A stretch of DNA of 63,719 bases from Rhodospirillaceae bacterium (GCA_002724635.1 PBPM01000037.1:1-63719), one strand, 5' to 3'; shown: positions 25,705-34,551, counted from the first letter of the stretch. Translations and numbers: made by a program. Notes: generated from the sequence alone by a model not told the origin.

Positions 25705-28653
25705 ATGCCCGATGATATCCGCCCCGACGATCGTTACGAGACGGTCGACACGTGCCCCGCCGTCTCCGACGAGGTGAAATCAACCACCTGTTACATGTGT
25801 GCATGCCGTTGCGGCATAAATGTGCATCTGAAGGACGGCGCGGTTCGCTACATCGAAGGGAACCGCGAGCATCCGGTTAACAAGGGCGTCCTATGCGCCA
25901 AAGGTTCCGCCGGCATCATGCAGCATTATTCGCCGGCCCGGCTGTCCCAGCCGCTGCGGCGGGTCGGCCCGCGTGGATCGGGCGAGTTCGAGCCCATCAG
26001 CTGGGAAGAGGCACTCGATACCGCGACGAAATGGCTATCGGAGATTCGTGGCCGCGACCCGCGGAAGCTTGCTTTCTTCACCGGCCGCGACCAAAGCCAG
26101 TCCCTGACCGGCTTCTGGGCCAGTCAGTTCGGCACCCCCAATCATGCCGCGCATGGCGGATTCTGCTCGGTCAACATGGCCGCTGCGGGGATCTACACGA
26201 TCGGCGGCTCCTTCTGGGAGTTTGGTGAGCCGGACTGGGATAACACACGCTACTTCATGATGTTCGGCGTTGCCGAAGACCATGATTCGAACCCGATCAA
26301 GATGGGCCTCGGCAAGCTCAAAACCATGGGTGCGGCGAAGTTCGTGTCGGTCAATCCAGTACGGACCGGGTACTCAGCAATCGCTGACGAATGGGTCGGG
26401 ATCCGACCCGGCACGGACGGCCTGTTCGTCATGTCACTGATTCATGAGCTAGTCCGCACAGGCAGGGTGGACCTCGAGTTTCTCGCCCGCTACACGAATG
26501 CCCACTGGCTCGTCCGCCAAACGCCCGGCTGCGCCGATGATGGCCTGTTCGTTCGAGGCTACGACGGTAAGCCGCTTGCCTATGACCGTAAAAGCGGCGA
26601 GCTAGTAGACGCGAATCGTACGGATATTTCGCCCGCCATGCGTGGCCAGTTCCCGCTGCACGACGCCATATCAGGAGACGGCGGCGCGGACACGAAGGCC
26701 GTGCCCGTGTTCCAAATCCTGCTCGACCGGTATCTGGACGCCCGATACAGCCCTGACGCTATCGCCGGTCAGACCGGGATTGACGCAGACCGCATTCGGC
26801 GCATCGCGGCCGAGCTGGCGGATGCGGCCTTCGAGCAGGAAATCTCACTCGACATCGAATGGACGGACTGGGCCGGGCGCAAGCATGACAAGATCGTCGG
26901 GCGCCCCGTTTCGATGCATGCAATGCGCGGGATTTCGGCTCATTCCAACGGTTTCCAGACCTGCCGGGCGATCCATGTACTGCAGATGCTGCTCGGCAGC
27001 ATCGACTGCCCGGGGGGCTTTAGGTACAAGCCGCCCTTCCCGCGCCCTGCACCGCCTGGTCCCAAGCCAGCCGGCAAGCCCCATCAGGTCTCGGCACGGA
27101 ATCCGATGGCCGGCCCGCCGCTCGGCTTCGTGACGGGCCCCGAGGATCTGCTGGTCGACGACAGTGGCGAGGCGCTGCGGATCGACAAGGCCTATTCCTG
27201 GGATGCGCCGCTCGCCGCTCACGGGATGATGCATATGGTCATCCGCAACGCTTGGGCTGGAGACCCATACCCGATCGATCTCCTGTTCATGTTTATGGCG
27301 AACATGAGCTGGAACTCATCGATGAATACCACCGAAACCGCTGAGATGCTGACGGCAATGGATCCGGAAACAGGAGAGTACAAGATTCCCAAGATCATCT
27401 ACTCCGACGCCTTCCAGTCCGAGATGATTGCCTATGCCGACCTGATCCTGCCCGATACCACCTATCTGGAACGCTGGGACTGCATCAGCCTCCTCGACCG
27501 GCCGATCTGCAGCGCGGACGGGCCGGCGGATGCGATCCGCCAGCCGGTGATCGCGCCGGACCGCGACGTACGCCCGTTCCAGGACATACTGATAGAGCTG
27601 GGCGCGCGTCTCGGACTGCCGGCGTTCACGACCGATACCGGCGAGCCAAAGTTTCCCGGTGGCTACCCGGACTACCTAACCCATCACGAACGCACACCGG
27701 GGATCGGGCCCCTTGCGGGCTGGCGGGGCGAGGATGGTCAGTCCCACGGACATGGTCCGCCGAACGAAAGCCAGCTCGACCGGTATGTGGAGAATGGCTG
27801 CTTCTGGAGCGAGGAGTTCGCGCCGGATGAGCGCTACTACAAGCACAGCAACCGTGCCTATCTCGTCAAGGCGGCGCGCATGGGCTGGATCTCTTCGGCC
27901 GACCCGATCGTCCTGCAGCTCTACAGCGAGCCCCTGCAGCGCTTCAAGCTGGCGGGGCAGGGATTCGGCGATGTCGTGCCGCCAGTTCGCTACCGTGAAC
28001 GCATCGCCGAGACCTTCGACCCGTTGCCGATCTGGTACGCGCCCTTCGAGGACGCGCATACCGACCCGCAGGCCTACCCGATCCACGCCCTGACCCAGCG
28101 TCCGATGGCGATGTACCACTCCTGGGGATCACAGAATGCGTGGCTCCGACAGATTCACGGCTGGAACAAGCTCTACATGAACCGTAGCAGCGCGGAAGGT
28201 CATGGCCTCACCGACGGCGATGCCGTGCGCGTCGAGAGCCCCTATGGCAGCATCCGGGCAACCATTGCGCTGATGGAGGGCTGCAATGGCGACACCGTGT
28301 GGACATGGAACGCGATCGGCAAGAAGCGTGGCGCATGGAACCTCTCGGACGACGCACCGGAATCCAACAAGGGCTTCCTGCTCAACCACCTCATCACCGA
28401 CCTGCTGCCGCCGAAAGACGGCTACCGGTTCTCCAACACCGATCCGATCACCGGCCAGGCGGCCTGGTTCGACCTGCGGGTGCGCGTCATCAAGGATGAT
28501 GGAACTGGCGGTGCGACTACGGACGAGGCGCTGCGCACGAAGGCGGTGCCGCGCGCACCCGGGGTGGACGAAGCCCCCAAGCGCTTGCGCTTCGGTTCAC
28601 GGTTCCTGCCGGGCGGAAGCTGGCGGCGCAATCGCGGAGGTGCAAACGAATGA
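25705..28653 (+). CDS. soeA: Sulfite dehydrogenase (quinone), molybdopterin subunit SoeA
   Basis: A 982-residue molybdo-bis(MGD) oxidoreductase that would oxidise sulfite to sulfate on the cytoplasmic face and pass electrons through SoeB and SoeC to quinone. The N-terminal [4Fe-4S] site is Cys29-x2-Cys32-x3-Cys36-x27-Cys64 (TTCYMCACRCG and GVLCAKG). Cys154 in GGFCSVNMAA sits where the Mo-ligating residue is expected. No Tat signal is present, consistent with the cytoplasmic SoeA rather than exported PsrA/PhsA-type relatives. The C-terminal molydopterin-binding domain starts near PIHALTQRPMAMYH. The ATG at 25705 was preferred to the open frame from 25621, which overlaps the stress-protein gene. 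Operon partners and sulfur context support SoeA; a thiosulfate or polysulfide reductase is the alternative. Confidence 0.88.
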   Translation: MPDDIRPDDRYETVDTCPAVSDEVKSTTCYMCACRCGINVHLKDGAVRYIEGNREHPVNKGVLCAKGSAGIMQHYSPARLSQPLRRVGPRGSGEFEPISWEEALDTATKWLSEIRGRDPRKLAFFTGRDQSQSLTGFWASQFGTPNHAAHGGFCSVNMAAAGIYTIGGSFWEFGEPDWDNTRYFMMFGVAEDHDSNPIKMGLGKLKTMGAAKFVSVNPVRTGYSAIADEWVGIRPGTDGLFVMSLIHELVRTGRVDLEFLARYTNAHWLVRQTPGCADDGLFVRGYDGKPLAYDRKSGELVDANRTDISPAMRGQFPLHDAISGDGGADTKAVPVFQILLDRYLDARYSPDAIAGQTGIDADRIRRIAAELADAAFEQEISLDIEWTDWAGRKHDKIVGRPVSMHAMRGISAHSNGFQTCRAIHVLQMLLGSIDCPGGFRYKPPFPRPAPPGPKPAGKPHQVSARNPMAGPPLGFVTGPEDLLVDDSGEALRIDKAYSWDAPLAAHGMMHMVIRNAWAGDPYPIDLLFMFMANMSWNSSMNTTETAEMLTAMDPETGEYKIPKIIYSDAFQSEMIAYADLILPDTTYLERWDCISLLDRPICSADGPADAIRQPVIAPDRDVRPFQDILIELGARLGLPAFTTDTGEPKFPGGYPDYLTHHERTPGIGPLAGWRGEDGQSHGHGPPNESQLDRYVENGCFWSEEFAPDERYYKHSNRAYLVKAARMGWISSADPIVLQLYSEPLQRFKLAGQGFGDVVPPVRYRERIAETFDPLPIWYAPFEDAHTDPQAYPIHALTQRPMAMYHSWGSQNAWLRQIHGWNKLYMNRSSAEGHGLTDGDAVRVESPYGSIRATIALMEGCNGDTVWTWNAIGKKRGAWNLSDDAPESNKGFLLNHLITDLLPPKDGYRFSNTDPITGQAAWFDLRVRVIKDDGTGGATTDEALRTKAVPRAPGVDEAPKRLRFGSRFLPGGSWRRNRGGANE

Positions 28654-29387
28654 CCAGGCTTCCCGAATCACGCGACGGCCGTAAGCTCGGTCTTGTGATC
28701 GACCTCGACATCTGCGTCGGGTGTCACGCCTGCGCCGTCAACTGCAAGGAATGGAACAAAGGTGGCCATTCCGCTCCGCTGACGGACGAAGACCCCTACG
28801 GGGCCGACCCGCTGGGCGTCTGGTTCAACCGCGTACACAGTTTCGAGGCTGGCGACGGCGACAGCGGACGGACGGTGCATTTCCCACGCAGCTGCCTGCA
28901 TTGCGAGGAGCCGGCCTGCGTTACGGTCTGCCCGACCGGGGCCTCTTACAAGCGCGAGAGTGACGGCATCGTGTTGGTCAACGCTGACAGCTGTATCGGC
29001 TGCAAGCTCTGCTCCTGGGCCTGCCCGTATGGCGCGCGCGAATATGACTATGCCGACGGCGTGATGAAGAAATGCACCCTGTGCATCGACCGGATAGAAA
29101 ACCAAAACCTACCCGAAGAGGATCGGGTGCCGGCCTGCGTGTCCACCTGTCCGGCGTCCGCGCGGCACTTCGGCGACTTGGGCGATCCGGAATCGGATGT
29201 AAGCCGACTTGTCGATGAACGTGGCGGCTACGACCTCATGCCGGAGTTGGGCATGAAGCCCGTGAACAAGTATCTACCACCGCGCCCCGGGTCCCGGCAC
29301 GAACAGGCGCCCCCCCTACCCGAAGCCGCCCCCGGTGAGACCGGAAGCGCGTTCCTCGACTGGGTCGACCGGATGCTGTCCCGTTAA
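28650..29387 (+). CDS. soeB: Sulfite dehydrogenase (quinone), iron-sulfur subunit SoeB
   Basis: A 245-residue electron-transfer protein with four ferredoxin-type Cys clusters: CVGCHACAVNCKEWN, CLHCEEPACVTVCPTGASY, CIGCKLCSWACPYGA and CTLCIDRI with PACVSTCP. These bind four [4Fe-4S] centres as in DmsB/NrfC-type subunits. It overlaps soeA by four bases (ATGA), so equal translation is likely. The C-terminus (about residues 195-245) is proline-rich and extends past the last cluster. Confidence 0.9.
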   Translation: MTRLPESRDGRKLGLVIDLDICVGCHACAVNCKEWNKGGHSAPLTDEDPYGADPLGVWFNRVHSFEAGDGDSGRTVHFPRSCLHCEEPACVTVCPTGASYKRESDGIVLVNADSCIGCKLCSWACPYGAREYDYADGVMKKCTLCIDRIENQNLPEEDRVPACVSTCPASARHFGDLGDPESDVSRLVDERGGYDLMPELGMKPVNKYLPPRPGSRHEQAPPLPEAAPGETGSAFLDWVDRMLSR

Positions 29388-29406
29388 TCGTCAACATACG
29401 CGAACG

Positions 29407-30354
29407 ATGAACCCCGCATACTCCGTCATTTTCTTCACAACCGCTTCGGGCGCGGGATACGGCTCCATCGTCTGGCTCGTGGTCCTCGCGCTGCTGGGCA
29501 TCGTCCCCCTCACCCCGGCGTTGGGTATCACGGTCTTCCTCGTGTCCCTCGCGCTCATCACGGCGGGGCTACTCTCTTCCACCCTCCACCTCGGACACCC
29601 CGAACGCGCATGGCGCGCGCTCAGCCAATGGCAAACCTCCTGGCTAGCGCGCGAGGGGATCGCCGCGATCGTGACATATATCCCCATCTTGGTTTTCGCC
29701 GTCGGCTCCCTGTTCTTCGCCGGCCTGAACTTCATCTGGATCTGGGCAGGGCTGATCGGCGCCGGTCTTTGCATCGTCACCGTGGGCTGCACCGGAATGA
29801 TCTATGCGAGCCTGCGCGCGATACCCCGCTGGTACATGCCATTGGTCATGCCGCTCTACATCGCCTTCGCCCTGTCCACCGGCGCCGTCCTCCTGATTGC
29901 CATCGTATCCTTTTTTTGGGTGACACCCGGCGTACTCGCCTGGTCCGCGGCAATCGTTACGCTAGCGACCTGGGCGGCGAAGATCGTGTATTGGCGCCAG
30001 ATCGACACTGCGGCGCCCATTGCGACGGCAGAATCCGCGACGGGCCTCGGCAACATCGGCCAGGTTCGGCTGCTCGAATCCCCGCACACCAACGAAAATT
30101 ACGTGATGCGCGAAATGGGTTATGTGATCGCCCGAAAACATGCCGCACGGCTGCGTAAGATCGCGCTTATGGTCGGCGGCGTGGCGACAGCACTAGCCCT
30201 TGTGGTCGCAGGCGTTCTGCCGGCACCTTACGCGACTCTAGCCAGCGGCGTGGCGCTGATCAGCACAGTGGTCGGCATTCTGCTGGAACGCTGGCTTTTC
30301 TTCGCAGAGGCGCAGCATGTCTCATCGCTCTATTACGGCGCAGCCAGCGTCTGA
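29407..30354 (+). CDS. soeC: Sulfite dehydrogenase (quinone), membrane anchor SoeC (DmsC family)
   Basis: A 315-residue polytopic membrane protein of the DmsC type that would anchor SoeAB and reduce the quinone pool. It begins MNPAYSVIFFTTASGAGYGS, and about eight hydrophobic segments follow. The conserved STLHLGHPERAWRALSQWQT with SWLAREG near residue 58 is a hallmark of SoeC/DmsC. Start is the ATG 19 nt after soeB; the frame is open earlier but overlaps soeB. No clear terminator was found downstream. Confidence 0.9.
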   Translation: MNPAYSVIFFTTASGAGYGSIVWLVVLALLGIVPLTPALGITVFLVSLALITAGLLSSTLHLGHPERAWRALSQWQTSWLAREGIAAIVTYIPILVFAVGSLFFAGLNFIWIWAGLIGAGLCIVTVGCTGMIYASLRAIPRWYMPLVMPLYIAFALSTGAVLLIAIVSFFWVTPGVLAWSAAIVTLATWAAKIVYWRQIDTAAPIATAESATGLGNIGQVRLLESPHTNENYVMREMGYVIARKHAARLRKIALMVGGVATALALVVAGVLPAPYATLASGVALISTVVGILLERWLFFAEAQHVSSLYYGAASV

Positions 30355-30672
30355 GGGGCGGTACGGAGTCTCCACCAACAATGTTCGCCTAATCAGCGGG
30401 GCACAATCACCAGTCACGTCAAACCGTAAAGTTGGCTCCAACGAACGCCAGGAAACGGTCTCCGTGGGCCGTGATCTAACTAAGATGTGGGCTGGCTCCC
30501 GGCCGGCAGCATCGATCGAGTACAACAGCGCCATTCTCGTCGACCCACGCAGGTCGGGGGCGGCGATGCGGGTGCTGCCGTTAGGCTCAAGAGTTTCAGA
30601 CCCGCGGGCCGGCGCGCCATCCCGTACCATGCGGAATTTAGGAAGTCTTGAACGACGAGGGTGCGCCGTCTG
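30355..30672. other. Intergenic region between soeC and the MlaF-like gene
   Basis: About 320 bp between convergent genes. Both strands are open over much of it (102-119 codons), but neither frame has a good SD or a recognisable domain. I see no terminator hairpin with a T-tract and no repeat. Confidence 0.4.
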
Positions 30673-31458
30673 TTAACCCGCAAGCGCCGGCATCCGGATC
30701 GGCCCGTCGAGCGACTGCGTCACGAATTGTCGGACATAGGCATTATCGGACCCGTCGAGTTCAGCCACGGGGCCGGACCAAACAACACGCCCTTCATGCA
30801 ACATCAGGACCGTGTCGGCGATCCGCCTGACTACAGCCAAGTCGCTCACGATCGAAATCGCGCTCGCGCCGAGATCATCCACCCGGTCATTGATCAGGTC
30901 GCTGATAACATTACTCATGATCGGGTCGAGTCCTGCCGTCGGCTCGTCCAGAAACAGGATATCGGGGTCGGTAGCGATCGACCGCGCGAGCCCCACGCGC
31001 TTCTGCATACCGCCAGAGAGTTCGGCCGGCGACAGGTCAGCCGTATCGGGCAGGAGCCCGACCTTCTCCAGCTTAGCGACCGCCATCTCCCGCGCCGCCG
31101 ACCGCGAGAGATGCTGTTCGTGCAACAGCCGGAACGCGACATTCTCCCAGACGGTCAGGCTGTCGAACAGGCCCTGGCGCTGAAACAGCACCCCGAACCG
31201 CCGCATCCACGTCATACGGTCGCCCGCCGGCATACCGACGGTTTCGCCGCCGTCCACCTTGATCGAGCCGGCATCCGGTTCGACCAGACCCAGTATGCAT
31301 TTCAACAGCAGCGACTTGCCGCTGCCGGATCCGCCGATCAGGACCAGCGACTGTCGGGGGTGCAGCGTCAGGTCGACCGCATCCACCGCGCGCACCCCGT
31401 CGAAGCTACGGGTAACGCCCGAAAGGCGAATTTTCGCGATGTCCGTCCCGGCGGTCAC
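30673..31458 (-). CDS. ABC ATPase of the MlaF (lipid asymmetry) type, lacking the H-loop histidine
   Basis: A 261-residue ATPase most like MlaF/Ttg2A, which drives phospholipid transport with MlaE and MlaD. Walker A is GGSGSGKSLLLK, signature LSGGMQKRVGLARS and Walker B ILFLDEPTAGLDP. The helical LTVWENVAFRLL region and LMLHEGRVVWSGP are MlaF-like. The switch (H-loop) histidine expected in the pattern T-H-D-M is replaced: here the sequence reads SIVSDLAVVRRIAD. GTG start overlaps the stop of the aldehyde dehydrogenase gene (GTGA). mlaE, mlaD, mlaC and mlaB homologues are absent from the window, so its partners are unknown and activity may be reduced or regulatory. Confidence 0.82.
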   Translation of the reverse strand: MTAGTDIAKIRLSGVTRSFDGVRAVDAVDLTLHPRQSLVLIGGSGSGKSLLLKCILGLVEPDAGSIKVDGGETVGMPAGDRMTWMRRFGVLFQRQGLFDSLTVWENVAFRLLHEQHLSRSAAREMAVAKLEKVGLLPDTADLSPAELSGGMQKRVGLARSIATDPDILFLDEPTAGLDPIMSNVISDLINDRVDDLGASAISIVSDLAVVRRIADTVLMLHEGRVVWSGPVAELDGSDNAYVRQFVTQSLDGPIRMPALAG

Positions 31459-32954
31459 TGCATCGTAGGCATGGTCAGACTACGGCCCTCACGAACACCA
31501 GATTTCGGCCAGCGCGAGGTCACAGCCTTGATCCGCGTGTAGAACCGTACGCCTTCCATACCATGCATGTGGGTATCGCCAAACAGGGAGCGCTTCCAAC
31601 CGCCGAAGCTGTGATAGGCGACCGGCACGGGGATCGGCACATTCACGCCGACCATTCCGATCTGTGCCCGCTCGGTGAAATCGCGGGCGGCATCGCCGTC
31701 CTTGGTGAAGATAGCGGTACCGTTGCCAAATTCGTTTCGGTTCACCATGTCGAGCGCGCTCTCGTAGTCCTGAGCACGCACCACCGAGAGAACCGGGCCA
31801 AAGATCTCTTCCTTGTAGATGCTCATGTCCTCAGTGACATGGTCGAAAAGGGTCCCGCCTATAAAGTAGCCATTCTCGTAGCCCTGCAGCTTCAGCCCGC
31901 GGCCGTCGACCGCGAGCGTCGCGCCGTCCTCCACGCCCTTGTCGATCAGGTTAAGGATGCGCTCCTGCGCTTGCCTTGTCACCACCGGCCCCATCTCGAT
32001 ATCGTCGGCATTACCCGGCCCGATCTTGAGCTCCCGGATCTTCGGGCTGAGATTCTCTACCAGCGCATCGGCCGTGCCGTCGCCGACGGCAACCGCCACC
32101 GAAACCGCCATGCAACGCTGCCCAGCCGATCCGTAACCGGCACCGATCAGCGCGTCGCTGGCCTGCTCGATATCCGCATCTGGCATGACGACCATGTGAT
32201 TCTTAGCGCCGCCAAGGGCCTGAACGCGTTTGCCGTGTTCCGCGGCGGTCGCGTAAATGTAGGATGCGACGGGCGTCGACCCGACGAAGGATACGGCGTC
32301 GATATCCGCATGGGTCAGAATTGAGTCGACTGCTTCCTTGTCGCCATTCACCATGTTGATGACCCCCTCGGGCACGCCCGCCTCATGCGCCAGCTCGACA
32401 AGACGATACGGGCAGGACGGATCGCGCTCGGACGGCTTCAGTATGAACGTGTTTCCGCAGGCAATCGAGATAGGGAACATCCACAACGGGATCATCGCCG
32501 GAAAGTTGAAGGGGGTAATGCCCGCGCAGACGCCCACGGGTTGGCGGATCGAATAGGCGTCGATGCCGGTGCCAACATCCTCGGTGAAATCACCGCGCAT
32601 GAGGTGCGGGATTCCGCAGGCGAACTCCACGACCTCGCGGCCGCGCAGAATATCACCCTTCGCGTCCTCGATCGTCTTGCCGTGCTGTTGCGTGATCAGC
32701 TCGGCAAGCTCCTCTTCATGCGTCAGTATGAGCTCATTGAACCGGAACATGATGCGCGCGCGCCGTAGGGGCGGCATCGCGGACCATTCCGGCAACGCCT
32801 CCTTCGCCGCGGCGACAGCCGAATCCACGTCGGCGACGTTGGCCAGTCGGACCTCGGCGATCTGTTCTCCCGTTGCCGGGTTGAATACCGGTCCGGTCCG
32901 GTCGGACGTGCCGGCGGAGGGCACGCCGTTGATCAGGTGATCCAGGGTCTTCAT
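31455..32954 (-). CDS. mmsA: CoA-acylating methylmalonate-semialdehyde dehydrogenase
   Basis: A 499-residue aldehyde dehydrogenase that oxidises (methyl)malonate semialdehyde to propionyl- or acetyl-CoA in valine, inositol and beta-alanine degradation. Markers are GVCAGITPFNFPAMIPLWMF, FVGSTPVASYIYATA, and the catalytic cysteine in GSAGQRCMAVSVAV, a motif typical of MmsA/IolA. The ATG at 32954 has AGGAGA 7 nt upstream; the frame extends a few codons further without SD. It is followed with a 4-nt overlap by the MlaF-like gene, an odd partner. Confidence 0.9.
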   Translation of the reverse strand: MKTLDHLINGVPSAGTSDRTGPVFNPATGEQIAEVRLANVADVDSAVAAAKEALPEWSAMPPLRRARIMFRFNELILTHEEELAELITQQHGKTIEDAKGDILRGREVVEFACGIPHLMRGDFTEDVGTGIDAYSIRQPVGVCAGITPFNFPAMIPLWMFPISIACGNTFILKPSERDPSCPYRLVELAHEAGVPEGVINMVNGDKEAVDSILTHADIDAVSFVGSTPVASYIYATAAEHGKRVQALGGAKNHMVVMPDADIEQASDALIGAGYGSAGQRCMAVSVAVAVGDGTADALVENLSPKIRELKIGPGNADDIEMGPVVTRQAQERILNLIDKGVEDGATLAVDGRGLKLQGYENGYFIGGTLFDHVTEDMSIYKEEIFGPVLSVVRAQDYESALDMVNRNEFGNGTAIFTKDGDAARDFTERAQIGMVGVNVPIPVPVAYHSFGGWKRSLFGDTHMHGMEGVRFYTRIKAVTSRWPKSGVREGRSLTMPTMQ

Positions 32955-33068
32955 CTTTATTTCTCCTAAAATCGACGCATGCGCCATTCAGCGAGCATTC
33001 ATTCGGTAGAATGCGCAGCGTCACTATAGCTGGGTAACGAGACCAGTTGGACTCAAAGCGGCTCGGAT

Positions 33069-33569
33069 TCAGGTGGCGTCGTCTACGGGCGCAATTCCGC
33101 TCAGCTTACCGCGAAAGAACAGCAGCGGGTCGCCATCGCAGGCCTGAAAACGCTCGACCTCGCCCACGATGATCACATGATCGCCACCGTCATGATGCAC
33201 CATGTTCCGGCACTCGAAGCGTGCTAGGCAGCCATCGAGTAGCGGCGCACCACCCAAACCCTCGCCACAATCCAGTTCCGAGAACTTGTCGCCGCCGGAC
33301 TTCGCGAAGGCCATACATTCATCGGCCTGCGCATCGCTGAGAATATGTACGCAGAAGTGGCTTGCCGCCTCAATGGTCTGCAAGCTCGCCGACGTTCGGT
33401 CCAGACTCCACAGGATCAGTGGCGGCTCAAGCGATACGGAATTGAACGAACTGGCGGTCACCCCTACCATCTCGCCCGTTTCGCCCTTGGCCGTCACGAT
33501 CGTGACGCCGGTAGCGAAGTTTCCCAATGCGTTGCGAAACTCCCGGCTGTCGAAAGGTGCATCCGGCAT
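33069..33569 (-). CDS. Flavin reductase (FMN-binding split barrel) family protein
   Basis: A 166-residue NAD(P)H:flavin reductase, the small component of two-component monooxygenases (HpaC type). RNALGNFATGVTIVTAKGE, VGVTASSFNSVSLEPPLILW and FCVHILSDAQ are the standard FMN-binding strand motifs. The C-terminal GDHVIIVGEVERF is also typical. The ATG at 33569 has GAGGAA at 7 nt. No monooxygenase large subunit is adjacent. It is transcribed in line with mmsA, about 115 bp upstream of that gene. Confidence 0.85.
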   Translation of the reverse strand: MPDAPFDSREFRNALGNFATGVTIVTAKGETGEMVGVTASSFNSVSLEPPLILWSLDRTSASLQTIEAASHFCVHILSDAQADECMAFAKSGGDKFSELDCGEGLGGAPLLDGCLARFECRNMVHHDGGDHVIIVGEVERFQACDGDPLLFFRGKLSGIAPVDDAT

Positions 33570-34000
33570 CCGTAATTCCTCTTCTTCTCGGGGTCTTCCA
33601 CGCGCGTGAACCCGGGCAAACGATAGGGTTGAGGTGTAGCGTCGTCGAGCCAGCGATTGCAACAGGCAGGCGAAAAGATGATCACTTTATGGGCAGATGA
33701 TGAAGCGAACTGGTGGCTCTGGCTTCGGACGCAAGGCGCAACGGCTTTCATATAACGAACTGTCATGGCCGGCACGTTTTATCGGCAGCGTCACACTTGT
33801 CCGTTGCGCAGCTTGACCATTCCGATTTTGACGGTATTTGCATGTATAAAAACAAAATTTATTGTATTTTATAACATAAATGTGATCAAAATACGAATGC
33901 CTAAGTAAATTTGATGTTAAATAAGAAAATTATAATCATCTTTTTCTAAATTTTTTCCGAAAAGGCGTCGTGTAATTCGATTTTTACTGTATTCATCGCC
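33570..34000. other. AT-rich intergenic region without a recognisable gene
   Basis: The span from about 33820 to 33990 is far richer in A and T than the surroundings (runs such as AAAACAAAATTTATTGTATTTT). It contains an imperfect AT-rich inverted repeat (AAAACAA / TTGTATTTT) at about 33850-33872. No reading frame there has protein-like composition. It may be a promoter-rich or transferred segment upstream of the small membrane protein gene. Confidence 0.4.
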
Positions 34001-34031
34001 TTGACAGATTTCGGTCATGTTGTGTGATACT
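34001..34031 (+). promoter_or_regulatory. Candidate sigma-70-type promoter for the small membrane protein
   Basis: A perfect -35 box TTGACA (34001-34006) and GATACT (34026-34031, 4 of 6 to the consensus) with a 19-nt spacer. The predicted start of transcription falls at about 34038, the first base of the tandem palindrome region. Confidence 0.4.
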
Positions 34032-34037
34032 TTTCGT

Positions 34038-34104
34038 CGGCTACAACATATCGTGGCCGCTTGGGCTTCTCGCCGGCTACAATATATCGTAGCCGCTTGG
34101 GCTT
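34038..34104. repeat. Two tandem 31-bp repeats, each containing a 20-bp palindrome
   Basis: CGGCTACAACATATCGTGGC at 34038 and CGGCTACAATATATCGTAGC at 34074 begin two near-identical 31-bp units with a period of 36 bp, each ending CGCTTGGGCTT. Each unit contains GGCTAC-N8-GT(A/G)GCC, and the second is symmetric at 18 of 20 positions around ATATAT. They could be paired operators or two leader RNA hairpins for the gene starting at 34136. Confidence 0.75.
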
Positions 34105-34135
34105 TAGGTCTGAAACAACCCAGAAGGGGAAAAGC

Positions 34136-34375
34136 ATGCCTGATGGTATGATGGAAAGAGCCAAGAAATGGATAGGTCAGGTGACCGAACTCGGGCTCCT
34201 GCTGATCGCATTGGCGATCGTGCTGGATATACTCGTGGTCGGCGATCTGCCGTTCTTCGGCGGCGTGGTTGCCGAACTGATCACCCTGATCGACACGCTC
34301 GGTGAAAACGGCATAGTCGGACTGATCGCGGTCGCGATCATTCTCTGGCTGTTTGCCAAGCGTAATCCGGGTTAG
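34136..34375 (+). CDS. Small membrane protein with two transmembrane helices, 79 residues
   Basis: The ATG has AAGGGGA at 6 nt. The protein begins MPDGMMERAKKWIGQVTE, followed by a hydrophobic helix LGLLLIALAIVLDILVVG. A short loop with DLPFFGGVVAELITLIDTLG follows, then a second helix IVGLIAVAIILWLFAKR. I do not recognise a family. It has its own promoter, a pair of palindromes in the leader and a terminator, so it is a single-gene unit under specific control. Adjacent genes give no hint of function. Confidence 0.65.
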   Translation: MPDGMMERAKKWIGQVTELGLLLIALAIVLDILVVGDLPFFGGVVAELITLIDTLGENGIVGLIAVAIILWLFAKRNPG

Positions 34376-34436
34376 AGAGCTTACCCCGTCGCCCCGGCCG
34401 CGGTCGGGTGCGACGGAAACATTTTGTAGTTTTTGG

Positions 34437-34468
34437 AACCGCCCCAGGCAAATGTCCGGGGCGGTTTT
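34437..34468 (+). terminator. Rho-independent terminator after the small membrane protein
   Basis: AACCGCCCC (34437-34445) pairs perfectly with GGGGCGGTT (34458-34466) over a 12-nt loop, and the arm ends in TTTT. Confidence 0.75.
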
Positions 34469-34551
34469 CCGTTGCGATGACCGACCGCGGCACTTGAACG
34501 CAGGGTAGCGGGTAGCCATGCTGCGGTCATCACTTGCAAGGGATCACCAGC

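Noticed and set aside
30322-30630. Minus-strand open frame of 102 codons in the soeC/MlaF-like gap
   Set aside because: No SD, no recognised domain, overlaps the end of soeC, and the opposite strand is equally open; GC-rich DNA often gives such frames.
34038-34104. CRISPR-like tandem repeats
   Set aside because: Only two copies with 5 bp between units, no spacers and no cas genes.
33917-34519. 200-codon minus-strand frame over the small membrane protein gene
   Set aside because: It reads the opposite strand of a gene with SD and two hydrophobic helices, covers both repeats, and has a low-complexity charged composition.
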